Positions 22,423-34,341 of a stretch of 64,000 bases of DNA are shown one piece after another. The notes under the pieces are model-generated. The model worked only from the letters and a program-made list of their open reading frames with translations, had not been told where the DNA came from and ran no database searches. Both the position numbers and the translations under genes were made by a program. Position 1 is the stretch's first letter. The number at the start of each line of letters is the position of its first letter. Source of the stretch: Entoloma clypeatum (taxonomy: Eukaryota; Basidiomycota; Agaricomycetes; Agaricales; Entolomataceae); the NCBI GenBank assembly GCA_963565915.1, contig OY751494.1, forward strand, positions 1,612,001 to 1,676,000, in the 5' to 3' direction.

Positions 22423-23876
22423 ATGTCGTCAACGAGCAGATCATCCTCTCCCCGCCCAGCCCCGCGTCCGATACGTAAGGACTTTGACCTCGAACCAAAT
22501 CCTTTCGAGCAGTCCTTCTCCGCCAACCCCCGTCCACCACCAAACAACATCCGTAACGACCCCGACGATGCTCACGACAACCAGCCCCGCTCCCGCCCCC
22601 ACTCTCGCTCATCCAAGACACGCAGCTCATCCCCACCTCGCCCCGTCCTTCCCCCTCTCGCCTCCATCTCCAGCCCTGCCGACTCCGCCTATCCCTGGAA
22701 CTACCCCGCCAACTCCCTCACCAACTCCCTCCGTGCTGGGCCCCTGTCCCCCGCCATGCTTGCCGGCCCACAGACTACTCATGACGCCCCCCCGTCCCAG
22801 TTCGATCCTACCAACTTCCGCACCGGCCTCACCCCACGAACGGGCCTCACCCCTCGCACCGGCCTCACCCCTGGAACCGGCCTCACCCCGCTTGTCGGTG
22901 GCCCCGTTGCCTTTCCCGCCTCTCCAAACACCACCGCCCTAATGGCTATGATCAACAACAATTCCAATCCCCCATCCAACCCGACCATCACCCCTAATAC
23001 CCTCAACGCCATAACTGGCGTCCTCAACAATCCCGCCCCTTACCAGGACAACACCGCAAACCATCCAAATTCCACCTCCAGTTATCTCGCATCTGCCAGC
23101 AACGCTGCCACCACTGCTGCCAACGGCCTTTTCCTCCTCTCACAAGCCCATCAGGAACTCACCAAGCGCGAGGAGGCTCAGGCTCGTCAGGCTAACAACC
23201 TCCGAAACAACACCACCGACTACCAACCCCCGTCTCCTCCACACATGAAACGCGGTTCCAAGCGCAAGCCGTATGACCCCGCCGACATTCCTGTCTCAAA
23301 TGGAAACTCTAGATCTCAACCCAAGCGCGGCCGTGCTGGCGCGTCGTCCTCCCGTCGTCGCTCCATCTCGGACGATGGCCAGGACGATCTTGATGACGAA
23401 GATGACGGCATTGATATGGAAGATCAAGAGGTCGCAGATCACGCCCTCAACGACTCGCGCCCACGCCGGGGTACCAAAAAACCTGAAACGGAGGAAGAGA
23501 AGCGCAGGAACTTCCTAGAGCGCAACAGACAGGGTACGCTCTCCGCCACTTGAATTTTTACCTTTCCAACCCCGTTATCTGATCGATAGCTGCACTCAAG
23601 TGTCGCCAGCGCAAAAAGGCTTGGCTGGCACAGCTACAAGCGAAGGTCGAGTATCTCACGACCGAGAACGAGCGGCTCACATCCGCCCTCGTATCTTCTC
23701 ATGAAGAGATTTCACGCCTTTCGCAACTCGTAGGAGCAGCCGCTGTCGTCGGTGGGCCCGGCGGCGGAGCGGGTGCAGCTGGCGGCGGCGCACCAGTGGC
23801 TATGAATGTTAGCCTTGCCTCGACAACCAAGGTCGGTGCTGCGAGCAACAGCCGACCTGGCGGGTACGGGTATTGA
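22423..23876 (+). CDS. Atf1/CREB-type bZIP transcription factor
   Basis: Two exons (22423-23533, 23590-23876) give 465 residues. The N-terminal two thirds is Pro/Ser/Asn-rich and disordered, with FDLEPNPFEQSF, as in the Aft1 HRA/OSA regions. A short perfect repeat RTGLTPRTGLTPRTGLTPG lies near residues 139-155. An acidic block (DDGQDDLDDEDDGIDMED) precedes the bZIP: KRRNFLERNRQAALKCRQR, then a leucine zipper (KAWLAQLQAKVEYLTTENERL). The C-tail is Gly/Ala-rich. The family binds CRE-like sites and, in fungi, mediates stress responses downstream of the Sty1/Hog1 MAP kinase. The single intron splits the basic region. An ATG 45 bases upstream (22378) is in frame and could be used. Confidence 0.92.
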
Positions 23877-24931
23877 GAGAGGATGTGACTTCCTATCACT
23901 CTTCCTCACAAAATGCGCATATTTTCTCAAGGCGGACCTGCACTGGGTCGTATAATCACCTTGTCTATGGATCTGCGGACATTCTTCTCTTCTGTTGAGA
24001 AGATAAGGGTTGTATAAGATCAGCTACTTTTTACGACTTCTCTTTTCTTTTTTCCCTTTTTTTCCTACCTGTGTATGAGGCATACTATTCATAACCTATA
24101 CGATACACGCAGCATATAGTCAGACGAATAAGAGAAATCGAGATGTCCCTCGGGAGACGGAAATATAGTGCCAGACAGTAACAATATGTGATACATATTG
24201 ACTGCTTTATGCTGTCAAGGTGGCTATCTCATGCATCAACGCCCGCCGACGAATCTGCTCAGCAGATCCGCGCAAGTGTCGGTGATCGTCTATCCCAATC
24301 ACCCGTGACGCAACGGGTTCGAAATTATGCATCGGCTTCAAAGCATAGTAGACAGCGACTTGGAACTAGGGTCTCATATTTTTAGCCCCCTCTGAACTTG
24401 CCTTACAGCGATCCAGGTGCTATCCGTGAAGACCTGCACCTGCGGTAAACGGACAACCCGGCCATCGTCTTTATAAAGAAAACGCCCCGAAGCTGCTTCA
24501 GTTTCGAGTTGAGAGTGTTCAGTTGGAGAGAGGAATGGGATTACTTGACGTGGCCTTTTGAAGGGAGGCCATCGCGCCAATGGGAAAACATTTGGTCTTC
24601 ATGACTGTGCGCCGAGTATAAATGATTGGCGAGAGGTTGATGAGTATGAATCCTAGTCAATATCTGAAAAGCAGGAGCTTGTGAGTACGGTAACCTCTGA
24701 GTAACAACGGAACATCTACTAGTAGGCAGTATACCAAGTACTTGGTGGCCAGTGGGATATATCATTCGAATGGATGCCTCATGTTCATCTTTCTTTCAGC
24801 GATGGTCGTTTCCGAGGCAATCCATTATGCAGGATTTCTAGTTTTCGAGACAATGAAACATAAGTAGGTGAAGGGAGTAATCATTCAATGTGGAGATGCA
24901 ATGACGACGCGCGGAAATCTAAATTTGCAGA
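23877..24931. other. Intergenic stretch, no gene seen
   Basis: This holds the 3' flank of the bZIP gene (pyrimidine-rich around 24035-24070) and then about 0.8 kb without a convincing frame on either strand. No RNA gene or repeat was recognised. Confidence 0.4.
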
Positions 24932-25090
24932 TCAATCACCCGGACCGTTGCCGGTAGCGAAAGCCAATTCAGGCGGGGACAGGGGATCCGGCCAAATGGG
25001 ACTTCGCTCGGCCTCGTAGGCGTTGTGTCTCGTCTGCATGCACCAGCGTTCAAGTTGCTGGTCTGGGTCGACCAAGAGGTCTACAGTGTT
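24932..25090 (-). CDS. Possible last exon of an unidentified gene
   Basis: The minus strand reads LLVDPDQQLERWCMQTRHNA followed by YEAERSPIWPDPLSPPELAF and a stop. The composition is like a real protein C-terminus. No upstream exon could be joined in the AT-rich sequence to about 25260. It may be a relict or the end of a small gene; I do not recognise it. Confidence 0.25.
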   Translation of the reverse strand, partial: NTVDLLVDPDQQLERWCMQTRHNAYEAERSPIWPDPLSPPELAFATGNGPGD

Positions 25091-25429
25091 GGTTTGCAAG
25101 CCACATCGGTTTATTTTTTTGAGAAAAAACAGACTGGGTCATGCATTGCAACTTGCAAGCAATGGCGGTACACATTTTGGAAGTGTGCAACGCGGCTCAT
25201 TCAACATCCTGCGGTAGGAGGTTTACATATCAGTGGGAAACAATATTTTTAAATAGTGTAATCCAACAACAAGAGGCAGTATCATGTTAAAAGTAAGTCC
25301 ATCCATGAAGGTAGTAAAACCGTGCCGTGTCCAAGATAAAGTTACAAGATGAAATCAAGAATGATCGAAGTTAACTAAATAGTAAGGGGTACCCGCGTCC
25401 GTTCGAAAATATCCGCCACCTTCAGGTGT

Positions 25430-26123
25430 TCAATTTCCACTGTAGAACGAATAGGTCTGTTTGGCAGACCCATCGCATGGCAGAAGCTGGAGGATCTGCC
25501 CATTCTGATTCCCAGTAACGCAAGTTCCCTTGGAAGGGTTCGAGATAGTGCAACCGCCCGCTCGAAGACCAGAGGTCTGTCCAGATCCAGGAACTGGGCA
25601 GGTATTGCAGTCGATGTTCCAGACCTGATCACTGGAAAAGAAAGAACAAGAATAAACGATGTGTCCCCTCCTCGTAAAGAAGGACCTACGGCTGGGGGGT
25701 GGGCCCGTTGATTGCGAATGTTAGCTGTCCACCCGTGCCGGCGGTCAGCGCAAATTGACGTTGGGTATCAGACACCAGTCTACGGAGAAGTTAGCATGAT
25801 GACAGACACAGCGAAATCTGGACTGTTCACCTGACTTGATAAGTGCCGCTCGGTTGGCCGCTGAACGCAACGAGGAATTCACCCGTCGCGAACGCGGCCG
25901 ATGAGCTCTTCTGAACGAGCTTGATGCGAGTCCCGAAAGCGTCAGTGGGAGCCCATTCGTCAACAAGGCCTCCAGCAGTGCCCACGTAGATCGACTCGCG
26001 GTTGCCTTCAAAGTTGGGTTTGCATGTCGCCCTTGCGGCGATGGGATTTGCAAACACAGAGGTGAAAGTCAAAGGGAGGATGGCGAAGATGAGGGTTGCG
26101 GCGAGTTTAGAAGCGGAGAACAT
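25430..26123 (-). CDS. Small secreted protein, Cys-containing
   Basis: Three exons on the minus strand give about 190 residues. A clear signal peptide (MFSASKLAATLIFAILPLTF..VFANPIAAR) ends in a likely AR/A or ANP processing region. The mature part begins ATCKPNFEGNRESIYVG and contains DQVWNIDCNTC, GGCTISNPSKGTCV and a closing TYSFYSGN. The W-N-I and Q-x-Y/F motifs with paired Cys resemble a beta-trefoil-like fold seen in secreted Agaricomycete proteins. I recall similar secreted proteins in mushroom genomes but cannot name the family. Likely extracellular. Introns are at about 25.79-25.83 and 25.64-25.69 kb. Confidence 0.75.
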
Positions 26124-27800
26124 CGTGCTAAGAGTGGGAAGTGGAGAACCGGAGGAAGAGAGGGCGAATAAAATCCTTTGAACAGATTCTGGTGTTCTCA
26201 GAGACTGAGTCGACATCTTTTATAGTTGAGCGTCGACCCAGACTTAGTATACATCCGCGTGGATCGGTGCGCGTTCCTGATCTATTTGTAATTCTTTCCA
26301 CCAAGGTCTTGATGCTTCCTTGTGCAGTAGGAGGTTCGAGATACATGAGCGCAAGATCGAAACAGGTACGGAAAAACAAATATGGCACCGCTTCAGTCGT
26401 GAAAGATATTTCAAAAATCCTGGACAGTCACAGCATGTCTTGAAGTAGGATCAGGCGGAAACGAGAGAATAACACTCGGGATCTTCGCAACCGCAACAGC
26501 ATCCAGTTCAAGTTGAACCGATTGTTTTAGGCGTGCTGCGACCACCGAAAGACATTTTGGTATTTCCAGCTTTTGGACCAGAGGGCAGAGAATAAGCAAC
26601 GGATTTCGGCTCTCATAGCACAAGACGAGATGGTCTCATAGAGAAGGACTCGACACCTTTTGAGATGAATATCAATGTCCCAGAGTAGTATGGAACGGAA
26701 ACCAACAACGTCGGGTGTTCATGGCCGCGACGACATCCCAAAAGCGATCGTGATGGATTGACAAAGTGACAAATGGAAAACCAGACAGCCTGACCCAGAT
26801 GCCCGCAGACAAATCGAAAATGAGTAGTATCCGATTATGTCGTTCAGCGGCAAAGTATAGCCGTGTTTCAACCATCGCCGCACAAGACGATATAGAGGGT
26901 GGGCGGTCTCCGACAAGTGGGCTTGAGATGAATATCACGACTTCGGACCACGCGGCTCAGAGTGGAAGGTCAGCGCCGAGTACTTCGACAAAGTTGCGTA
27001 GCGAGTGCGACACTAGTCTGCCACCAGTCTCCTGCTAGACCTATTTCCAGCAGCTGGGGCTGTTTGAGGTCTGTTTGGCCGGATCCATCAGGAGCAGGTT
27101 TTTGACATTGCCAGGAGGAAGTAGAACGAAAAAGGTGAGAGGGTCATTAAGTATCGGAATTTCAACTCTGGGCCTGAGCAGGTTTGAGCACTGGGCAGTT
27201 TGGTGAAAATCAAATCGGCCATGATGCACTTCGAGATTCTCCCTCCGTAATCAGCCGGGTGAGCACTTGATCTACGCGTCAACTCGTTCGCCGCGCGTTA
27301 CTCGCAAACCAGTCCTGATGAATCGACAAGCAAGGGGCCGTACATCTCGTTAACTGGGTAATTTGTTGAACTCAAGATCACGCATTGCTACGGAAGCACG
27401 TTCCATTCGGACGGAACGAAGCCTTCAACACGATGCCGCCACAAGGTGAAAAACTTGTCATGGATCTTTATGTACCATTCATTTTCGAGCTACGAACGAC
27501 CGGGGAATAACGGAACGAACTCACTCGTCGTATCCTGCGGATCTCGCGAGATCCTTCGCGTCTAGTGGATATTGACGAACAGGACGGTGCTTACTTCTAC
27601 TACTATGTCCGTACGATTTACAATTGACCCTCTGACTTAGGACTTGTTGCAGGACTTTACACGCCAGCTCGGTGGTGGTGATCGTATATAAAACCTACTC
27701 GGTGTCCGGTGTCTATTGTGCTATTAATCAACACAGACATCATTACAATTGCAGTGGGCGAGAACGCAGCATCTATGAGATCTCTGATTTCCTCTATCCT
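26124..27800. other. Gene-free stretch with one coding-like fragment
   Basis: No gene could be built over about 1.7 kb. Near 27432-27650 on the plus strand there is a coding-like block: MPPQGEKLVMDLYVPFIFEL in one frame and, after a stop, LTRRILRISRDPSRLVDIDE and QDGAYFYYYV in the same frame. It reads like a relict or a mis-spliced exon, not a complete gene. A TATATAAA box lies near 27686. Confidence 0.3.
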
Positions 27801-28692
27801 TCAAAGCGACGCGTTTTTAAAGTTATTGACAAGACTCGTTTCTTCCCCAAGGATTATCGCTTTTCCAGCCCTTTCTGTTGCCTCCATCGACTCCTTGATA
27901 AATCGACTGAACGCTTTGAATTGTGGATGCCTCGCGGTACCCAGCAACTCGAATGCCACGCTCTCACTCGTAGTGATTATTGCGCCCTCCTGGCGCATTC
28001 GCTCGATGGCAATTGGGGTCTCCCATCTGTTATGCGAGGCTAAGCAGTCGGCGATGATGTAGGGGGTATACCGGTCTGTCCTGATTGTCGGGAAGAGAAG
28101 TCCCAGGGCTGTGTGCAGCACACATATATGGGACTTGGAGAATTACATCAATATTAGAACTTCGCCCGCTTGAACGAGGAGGGGTGAATGTCCGTACCTC
28201 GATTCCAAAGAGGACGACGTTGTTGATGCCAGGGCGTGCTTTGAGGATGTTCTCGATCTCAGGGGTGAGCATCGAAAATGAGCTTTTATCGAAGGTTCCT
28301 AAATGTAGGGGTCCGAGGGACGCGAGGTTGAGAGCGGGGTCTAGGGGACCCAGAGCTGTTGCAGGACATTTTGAGCGCCGATTCTTCCAAGCGCGTTGCG
28401 AGACGCACCTTTGGACGCCTGTGTGCATGATACGACGTCGCAATTGAGGGCCTATTCTAGGTCGTAAGTAGACGTTCATCTGTGCTATATACTGAGCAAG
28501 ATACTTTAGCGAGGGTGATGAGTTTATTGGCGGAAAATACGAGGTGGTCGAACTCTGCAATAGTTTTGCCTGATGAAGGTATGGCGCATTGTGAGTAAGA
28601 TGCCTGTGGATCAAGGTGTTGAGCTCCTTACGGAAAACTGACTGCAGATCACATAAGAAAAAGATAGTAGACTGAGGGGTTATCATTGGCAT
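27801..28692 (-). CDS. Isochorismatase-family hydrolase, copy A
   Basis: Five exons on the minus strand join to an intact protein of about 210 residues starting MPMITPQSTIFFLCDLQSVF. Key residues are all present: Asp in FLCDLQ, Lys in GTFDKSSFSM and the nucleophile Cys in SHICVLHTALGLL, i.e. the D-K-C triad of this cysteine hydrolase superfamily. The exon joined after LITLAK continues ALNCDVVSCTQASKALGPLD. The C-terminus is EETSLVNNFKNASL. Fungal members of this group are mostly uncharacterised cytosolic or mitochondrial amidase-like hydrolases; the substrate is unknown. It lies directly downstream of a paralogue on the same strand. A short intron before SHICV is a useful landmark shared with copy B. 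Confidence 0.85.
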
Positions 28693-28936
28693 TGTGGAGG
28701 GGAGACAAGTTGTTTGAAAGAGCAGATGACCACGGACTAAGTACCTGTACGGTTGAATGTCGGAATCCAGTGTGGCTTGCCCCACGATATGCCCCGAAAT
28801 AAGTTACACACAACGCAGCATGTACATGTCATACGAAGCACCGCTACGTTAATTATCGAGACGAGACCCCTGCGGCCACTATCCACTCATGTAAAATCAC
28901 ATGAACCTGGGATAGTAGACAACCCTCCTACTCTTG
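28693..28936. promoter_or_regulatory. Spacer between tandem isochorismatase genes
   Basis: These 244 bases must hold the promoter of copy A and the terminator of copy B. No clear element is seen. Confidence 0.35.
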
Positions 28937-29787
28937 CTAGTTCGCCCCGCCAATAAGTAGCACTCGCTCAGCGGCTATTGTCTGGTCCTTGGTTTCCTTG
29001 ACGAATTGGCTGAACGCCTTGAACTTTGGATTCGTACCAGTCGCGACGAGTTCATATCCTAAGCTTTCGCTGGTAGTGACCACTGCGCCTTCCTGGCGTA
29101 AGCGATCAAACAATATGGGAAGCTCGCCAGTCTTTGTGGAAGAAACACCATCCGCAACGACGTAAACCTTGTAATTTCCTGGAAGGTTGAGGAGGGACAA
29201 GGTTGTTTGAAGAATGCAGATTTGCGCCTGTGAGCAGATAGTTCAAGAGATGCTGGTGCAAGTATCTCGGGCACACATACTTCGATGCCGAATATGACTA
29301 CATTCTTTATATGAGGACGAGCCTCAAGGATGGCGACTACTTCGGGAACCACCATCGAGAACAGCAACTTGTCGATGGTAGCGGTGTGCAAGGACCCGAG
29401 TGACTCGATATCGACTCCCGGATCGACTGGTCCAAAGACTGGGAGGAATGAAACATCAGTAACTGGTAGAAGAGTTGCCCATGGACGATAAATTACCCTT
29501 GGCGTATTGTGTTGTTGCCAAGACCTCGATCCCTAGGAGCTGATGACGATGATTAGCAGAGTCAGAAGGACATAGCAGAGTCAGAAGGACATAGGCTCAT
29601 TCACCATACCTTTGCAAGCTTGATCATTTTATTGGCAATGCTGACCACATTATCAAAGCCATATATTGCGGGTCCTGGACACTCAGAGTGAGACGGAGCA
29701 GGAGCTGTTATGGGCTGGTTGCTCACCAAATTTGGTCTGAAGATCGCAGCAAAAGAGGATGGTGTTCTCGGGTGTGGGCATCGACAT
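28937..29787 (-). CDS. Isochorismatase-family hydrolase, copy B
   Basis: Five exons on the minus strand give about 200 residues starting MSMPTPENTILFCCDLQTKF. The D-K-C triad is complete: Asp in FCCDLQ, Lys in TIDKLLFSM, Cys in AQICILQTTLSLL. Other landmarks: FGPAIYGFDNVVSIANKMIK, LLGIEVLATTQYAKVFGPVD and the ending RVLLIGGAN. It is clearly homologous to copy A along its whole length, with introns at the same places, so the two arose by tandem duplication. Divergence is substantial, so the event is not recent. One intron carries a perfect tandem repeat of about 20 bases near 29557-29595. Function is a predicted hydrolase of unknown substrate. Confidence 0.87.
29557..29595. repeat. Two-copy tandem repeat in an intron
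   Basis: GCAGAGTCAGAAGGACATA occurs twice in direct succession. It lies inside an intron of isochorismatase copy B and lengthens it without effect on the frame. Confidence 0.8.
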
Positions 29788-30250
29788 GGTTAGAGAGATA
29801 ATATTGCAGCAGATGAAGGCAGTCGATGCTTGTTATATACGTTGGCCATCGGGGTGGGTCGATGAAGAACGATCATGGCAACTTCAGCGCATCAGTGCAT
29901 CACGTGTTGTTGGGTTTCTTGGTTCTTGCCATCACAGCGACCTGCCCCGCGCGTCCCCGTCGTCGTCCTCGTCAACGACAACCTCACGCCAGCTGTTACA
30001 CCCCGCCGCCCGTGGCACACTCGCTCACGCTCGCCAGTCCTTGGCACTTCCTTTCGTTTTTATATCACTCCCAACAGGACAATCATTCGTTTTTAAAATA
30101 AAATCAAAAAATAACATATACCATGCAATGCACAACTGGCATTGATACCACGAAGGATGAAGTCGCAGAAAGGAACAGGGTGCGTCTTCTAACAGTTTGC
30201 ATCGATACTCGGCTCATCAACCTCACCAGTTTGAATCCTTCAAGCTCGGT

Positions 30251-33200
30251 ATGGGTCTCCCCTCTGGCATGGCCCAGAGGCATACACATACACATGCCCG
30301 CTCTCATTCTCGCAATGCTTCCGTTTCCTCGTCCATGTCTTCCTTCATGTCCACCTCCAAGTCTACGAGTTCCATCGACGCACCTACTGGCATTAACCCC
30401 CAACCCCCCTCCAAACGCAACTCTCATCATAGGCGCCGCTCTTCTGTCTCAACCCGCATAGAGTCAGCAGAGATGATGGGTGTTGCTATTCCAGATTTCC
30501 CGGTCTCCACTTCAGATGACAACATCAATTTAGGTGAAAAGGACTCCATCCGTCGTCGCGCCCTTTGGGCTCTCGAAGGGAAGCCTGATGTCTCGTTCTC
30601 CAAGGTCGAGATCCCTGAGTTGTCAACGCCCATCATGGAAAAGATCATGTTCGACCTTGGTATGTCTGATCCCGTATCCTCTATGATTTCCCGGCGTCTT
30701 ATGCGTCTCGTGATAGCATCTAAGCCGTCTCTAATCCAGAGCAATGTACCAAGCTTTGGACCCAGCCTTAATACTTTGATGGCCAACAAGCGAGACTCTT
30801 TCAAACTCCTCACAGCATCGTCGTCTTCCAAAGACCAGCTGCACACTCTGGTCGAAGAGGAGGAGGAGGAGGAAGAGGAGAATATCATCAAGCCTGGGGA
30901 AAATACAGCGTCCTCAGGTCCGATCACACCTGATCCAGCAATTACAAGAATGACATCTTCTCGTCCACGTCTCGCCAATTTGCAGCTTCGCCCCCTCTCC
31001 TTGACCCCCGATAATTTGGTCAGCACAATCTCCGGTTTACCCACTCCATCACCCACTCCAAGTCCACGGTTGGGTTTGAAGTCTCTTGCTCTTGCTCCAT
31101 CAACCAGTCTGGACGATGATACAAATAGCCTTCTGTTTTCCGGATCCCGACGGTTATCTGTGGATGGCCCGTCCCCCACCCCTGCTTCCGAGGAACGGAA
31201 TGGCAAACGTCGTAGCAGCATCTGTTACAAGTCCTCTTCGAGATCGTCATCTTCCTCCAATTACGCAACCACCAATGTTGCAGGCCTTCCAACTCCTGAG
31301 ATGACACCTATCTCATTTGATCGTCGTTACTCGTTCTCTGACTCGCTGCGTCGTACAAGCAGCAGCAGCAGTGGCGACGAAGAGGTTTTTCCCAACCACC
31401 CGGCGCACGCGAGGCCACTCAGCGCAAGTGAACAGCATTTTCTTTTCAAGTCGCATAATGCGCTTCTGGCGCGGATCACGGACTTAGAGCGTGCTTTGTC
31501 GATGAGGAGGATGTCGTCGGGTGGGTACTCAAATAGCGGAAGTTCGCGGCCTGTTTCTTTGGCATCGGACTTGTCGTCCTCGAATGATTATGGAAATGGG
31601 GAGCCGACGGATGAGATGTTGAACCTCGTCGCGGATCTGAAGGCTGAAAGAGATGAATTGAAGAGGGACGTCGATGGATGGAGAAACCGTGTTGCTGACA
31701 TGGAGAAACAGCTCGGCGTCGTCGCTGGACGAGTTGAAACTGAAAGGAGGGATGCTTGGGTTGCACGTTCGATGGCTGGTCTATTGGAAGTCGAGAAGAA
31801 GGCCCTTGAAAAGAAACTTGAGCAGACCGACAAGACCATTCAGGGCATGGAAGGTGAACAGGCAGCGTTGCTGAAGGAAAACGGTGAAGTAAAGGGGAAA
31901 GTCGCCCTGCTCGAAGAAGAGCTGGAAAGCGTCAAACGGGAACTGTCCGAAGCTAAAGAAGTAGCTCGGGCTGCTGCCGCAGACCCACTGGCTACGCCGG
32001 TCCCAAACGTCATCGAGTCCCATCGTAGACCCATGGGTTATGCTCTCAAGAAGGGCCTCGGCTTCATATCCATGTCTTCGGAGAGTTCCTCTACTGATGC
32101 CGATGATGCAGCTGACGATGGTGCTTCCAAGTCACGCTTCCCCCTGACCGCCGTTTCAGAGCATGAGGATGATGTTCTCCCTGAAGAAGATAATGGCCTC
32201 CGTGGTTACGAAGATGAGAATGATTCCGATGCCTACTTCCAATCGTCGTCCTCTTTTGACTCGTCTGACAGCTCGCCGAGATCCTTGTCCCATCTTCAAT
32301 GGGATGTCCCGTCCTTCGTTGCTCCGGGTCCTGCCTCTTGTTCAGCATCAACTGCATCCAACCAAACACATGTCTCGAGAGCTTCCTTATCCAAGACATG
32401 GACTTTCCCCATAGGTACTTCAGCCGCAGCGGAGAAATCACGTTCCGATATCGAAGTCGACCGATTCTTCAATTGCTTACAAGATGAGGACGTCGATGAA
32501 AGCAATTCACCACTGGATTACTCTTATGAGAAGAGTAAAGGGTTATTTGCATCTGGTTTCCAATACGCATCCGACACCGAGGGACAATTCTTCTTGCCAA
32601 TCGGTGCTGCCGTCGAGGAGCGAGCAATTTTGGATATCGTCGTTGAAGAAGAGGGAGAAGAAGAGGATTTGAAGACACCAGATGATGTAGATGAAGACAT
32701 GTTTGGAGAAGTTGGAGGGATTCGAATTACTTTCACGCCGCCTCAAGACGAAGATGAGCGGACCTTCAACATCGAGCAGTCTACGTCACCTGTGAAGACG
32801 CTTGTCCCTGCTATTGGCTCCGACTTAGTGGAAGAGACTCCCACCCCTTTCAATTTTGGCAGGGTTCTCCACATGCAATCTGTTGAGGAGGTCAGCAAAG
32901 AAATTCCTGCAATGTCATCTCCATCACCGCCTCGTTCAGCATCATATGCATCCTCGCCACCATCGCCGTCCGCCATACCCCGTCTCGCGTTTACCAAATC
33001 TACCTTCTCTTTCCCTACCATGTCGACCTCAACACCTCCGCGATCTCCTGCCAACCGCGTGGTATCTGCCCCCGTGAATGCATTCGTCACACCGCCAAAC
33101 AAACGTGGAGGCGCCATCCCATCAATGATACCACAGCTGGTTTCATCACCCTCGCCCATTCGAAGTGTGTCTGTGTCCGGAAGACTAACGAGTAGCTCAA

Positions 33201-33892
33201 CATTCATTCGGCAACCTGAAAGGAAGGCCTTGGTTTCCGCCAACAACAATGTCAACGGTCAAAATGAATACTCGAATGGTCCACATGGTTCGGCATCATC
33301 CACTCAGATTCCTACGAGGTGTGCGTGTTACTGATCTACAATCCGTACAGAGAGTTTCGTCATGAATGCACATTCTTCTCATAGATACCCTGAAATATTC
33401 GACCCGACTCCAACATGCTGGCCGCAGCCGGAAGTAGATAATGCCAATCCGCCGGATCACGTCGATCTCCATACCCCTCCCATACAAACATACCCTGGAT
33501 CTCAAAACGACCGTCTTTCCGACTCTTCTTGCGCCTCGCCGTCAGCGGCGGCCCCGACTGGATCGACTTCGACTTCCTTCTCTTCGATCATGTCGGCCCC
33601 ACTTTCAGGCCGACTTTCAATACAGACATTCACGAACTTCATACCTCTCTCCTGGACCCAACGAAACGACATCTCCGAGGCCGCTGCCCTTCAGTCACCG
33701 CTAGTGGATGATATGTGGGGTATCAATTGTCCCAAGCAAGCCGATGGAAGACCCATCCCAAGGGTATTCGTTTCGAAGGAGACGCAGTTGGAAAAATTGC
33801 GCATTCGGTTGGAACGCGAAGGCACAATGAAAATGAAGACTTCTTTTAATGTTTGGTGCAAGCAATGCCAGGACAGATCTGTCGTTCTTTAA
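30251..33892 (+). CDS. Large Ser-rich coiled-coil protein, unknown function
   Basis: Three exons (30251-30659, 30717-33318, 33385-33892) give 1,172 residues. The first visible ATG in frame gives MGLPSGMAQRHTHTHARSHS; the frame is open further upstream without an ATG, so a 5' exon may be missing. Features in order: Ser/Arg-rich N-terminus; a conserved-looking block RRRALWALEGKPDVSFSKVE followed by IPELSTPIMEKIMFDL; Ser/Pro-rich linkers; a coiled coil (about residues 465-570, e.g. LKAERDELKRDVDGWRNRVA, EKKALEKKLEQTDKTI); an acidic middle; a second Ser/Pro region; and a C-terminal module TQLEKLRIRLEREGTMKMKT ending KQCQDRSVVL. No enzyme motif. It could be a cytoskeletal or polarity scaffold, but this is only a guess. 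Confidence 0.75.
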
Positions 33893-34341
33893 ATTTAGGG
33901 TTTCTGAGACGGTGATTTGGTGAAAGTTTTCTTGCAGTTGCCTTGACCCTCTTTATTGTTTATTTCAATTTTTTTGGACTTGTTCTTGTACTGTCCTCGT
34001 TTTGTTGCATTCATGATCGATCTTCTCAACCACACCATGCATTACATCTATGCCTTCTATGCCTTGACCCATTTACTATTTTCCTCTCGCTACCCCCACC
34101 GCACACCCTTGACGCCACCTTTCCCTGTGAGGTTTCTTCTAATTTATATTTTCCTCTGAGAGAGCTGGATGCTCTCCAGCAGCATGGAATATAAATATCT
34201 TGTACACCGAGTGTCTTCTCAACAGTATATTCATCCAAAGTGACAAGAATATTGGAATCTGGGACAGAGTACGGAAACCTTCCGAAGTTATCCGTGCAGT
34301 GTGGGAATTATCAGCTGCAAACATTCCCTCCTCCAACAACC
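33893..34341. other. Intergenic region upstream of the NDUFA4-like gene
   Basis: This is T- and C-rich sequence with no gene. It includes the 3' flank of the coiled-coil gene and the promoter of the next gene. A TATAAATAT box lies at about 34190. Confidence 0.4.

Noticed and set aside
24000..30000. Secondary-metabolite or defence gene cluster
   Set aside because: The region has only a small secreted protein and two isochorismatase-like hydrolases; there is no polyketide, peptide synthetase, terpene synthase, transporter or dedicated regulator.
30427..31221. A 264-codon minus-strand frame opposite the coiled-coil gene
   Set aside because: It is the antisense shadow of a Ser-rich coding region; the plus strand has the introns, coiled coil and conserved blocks.
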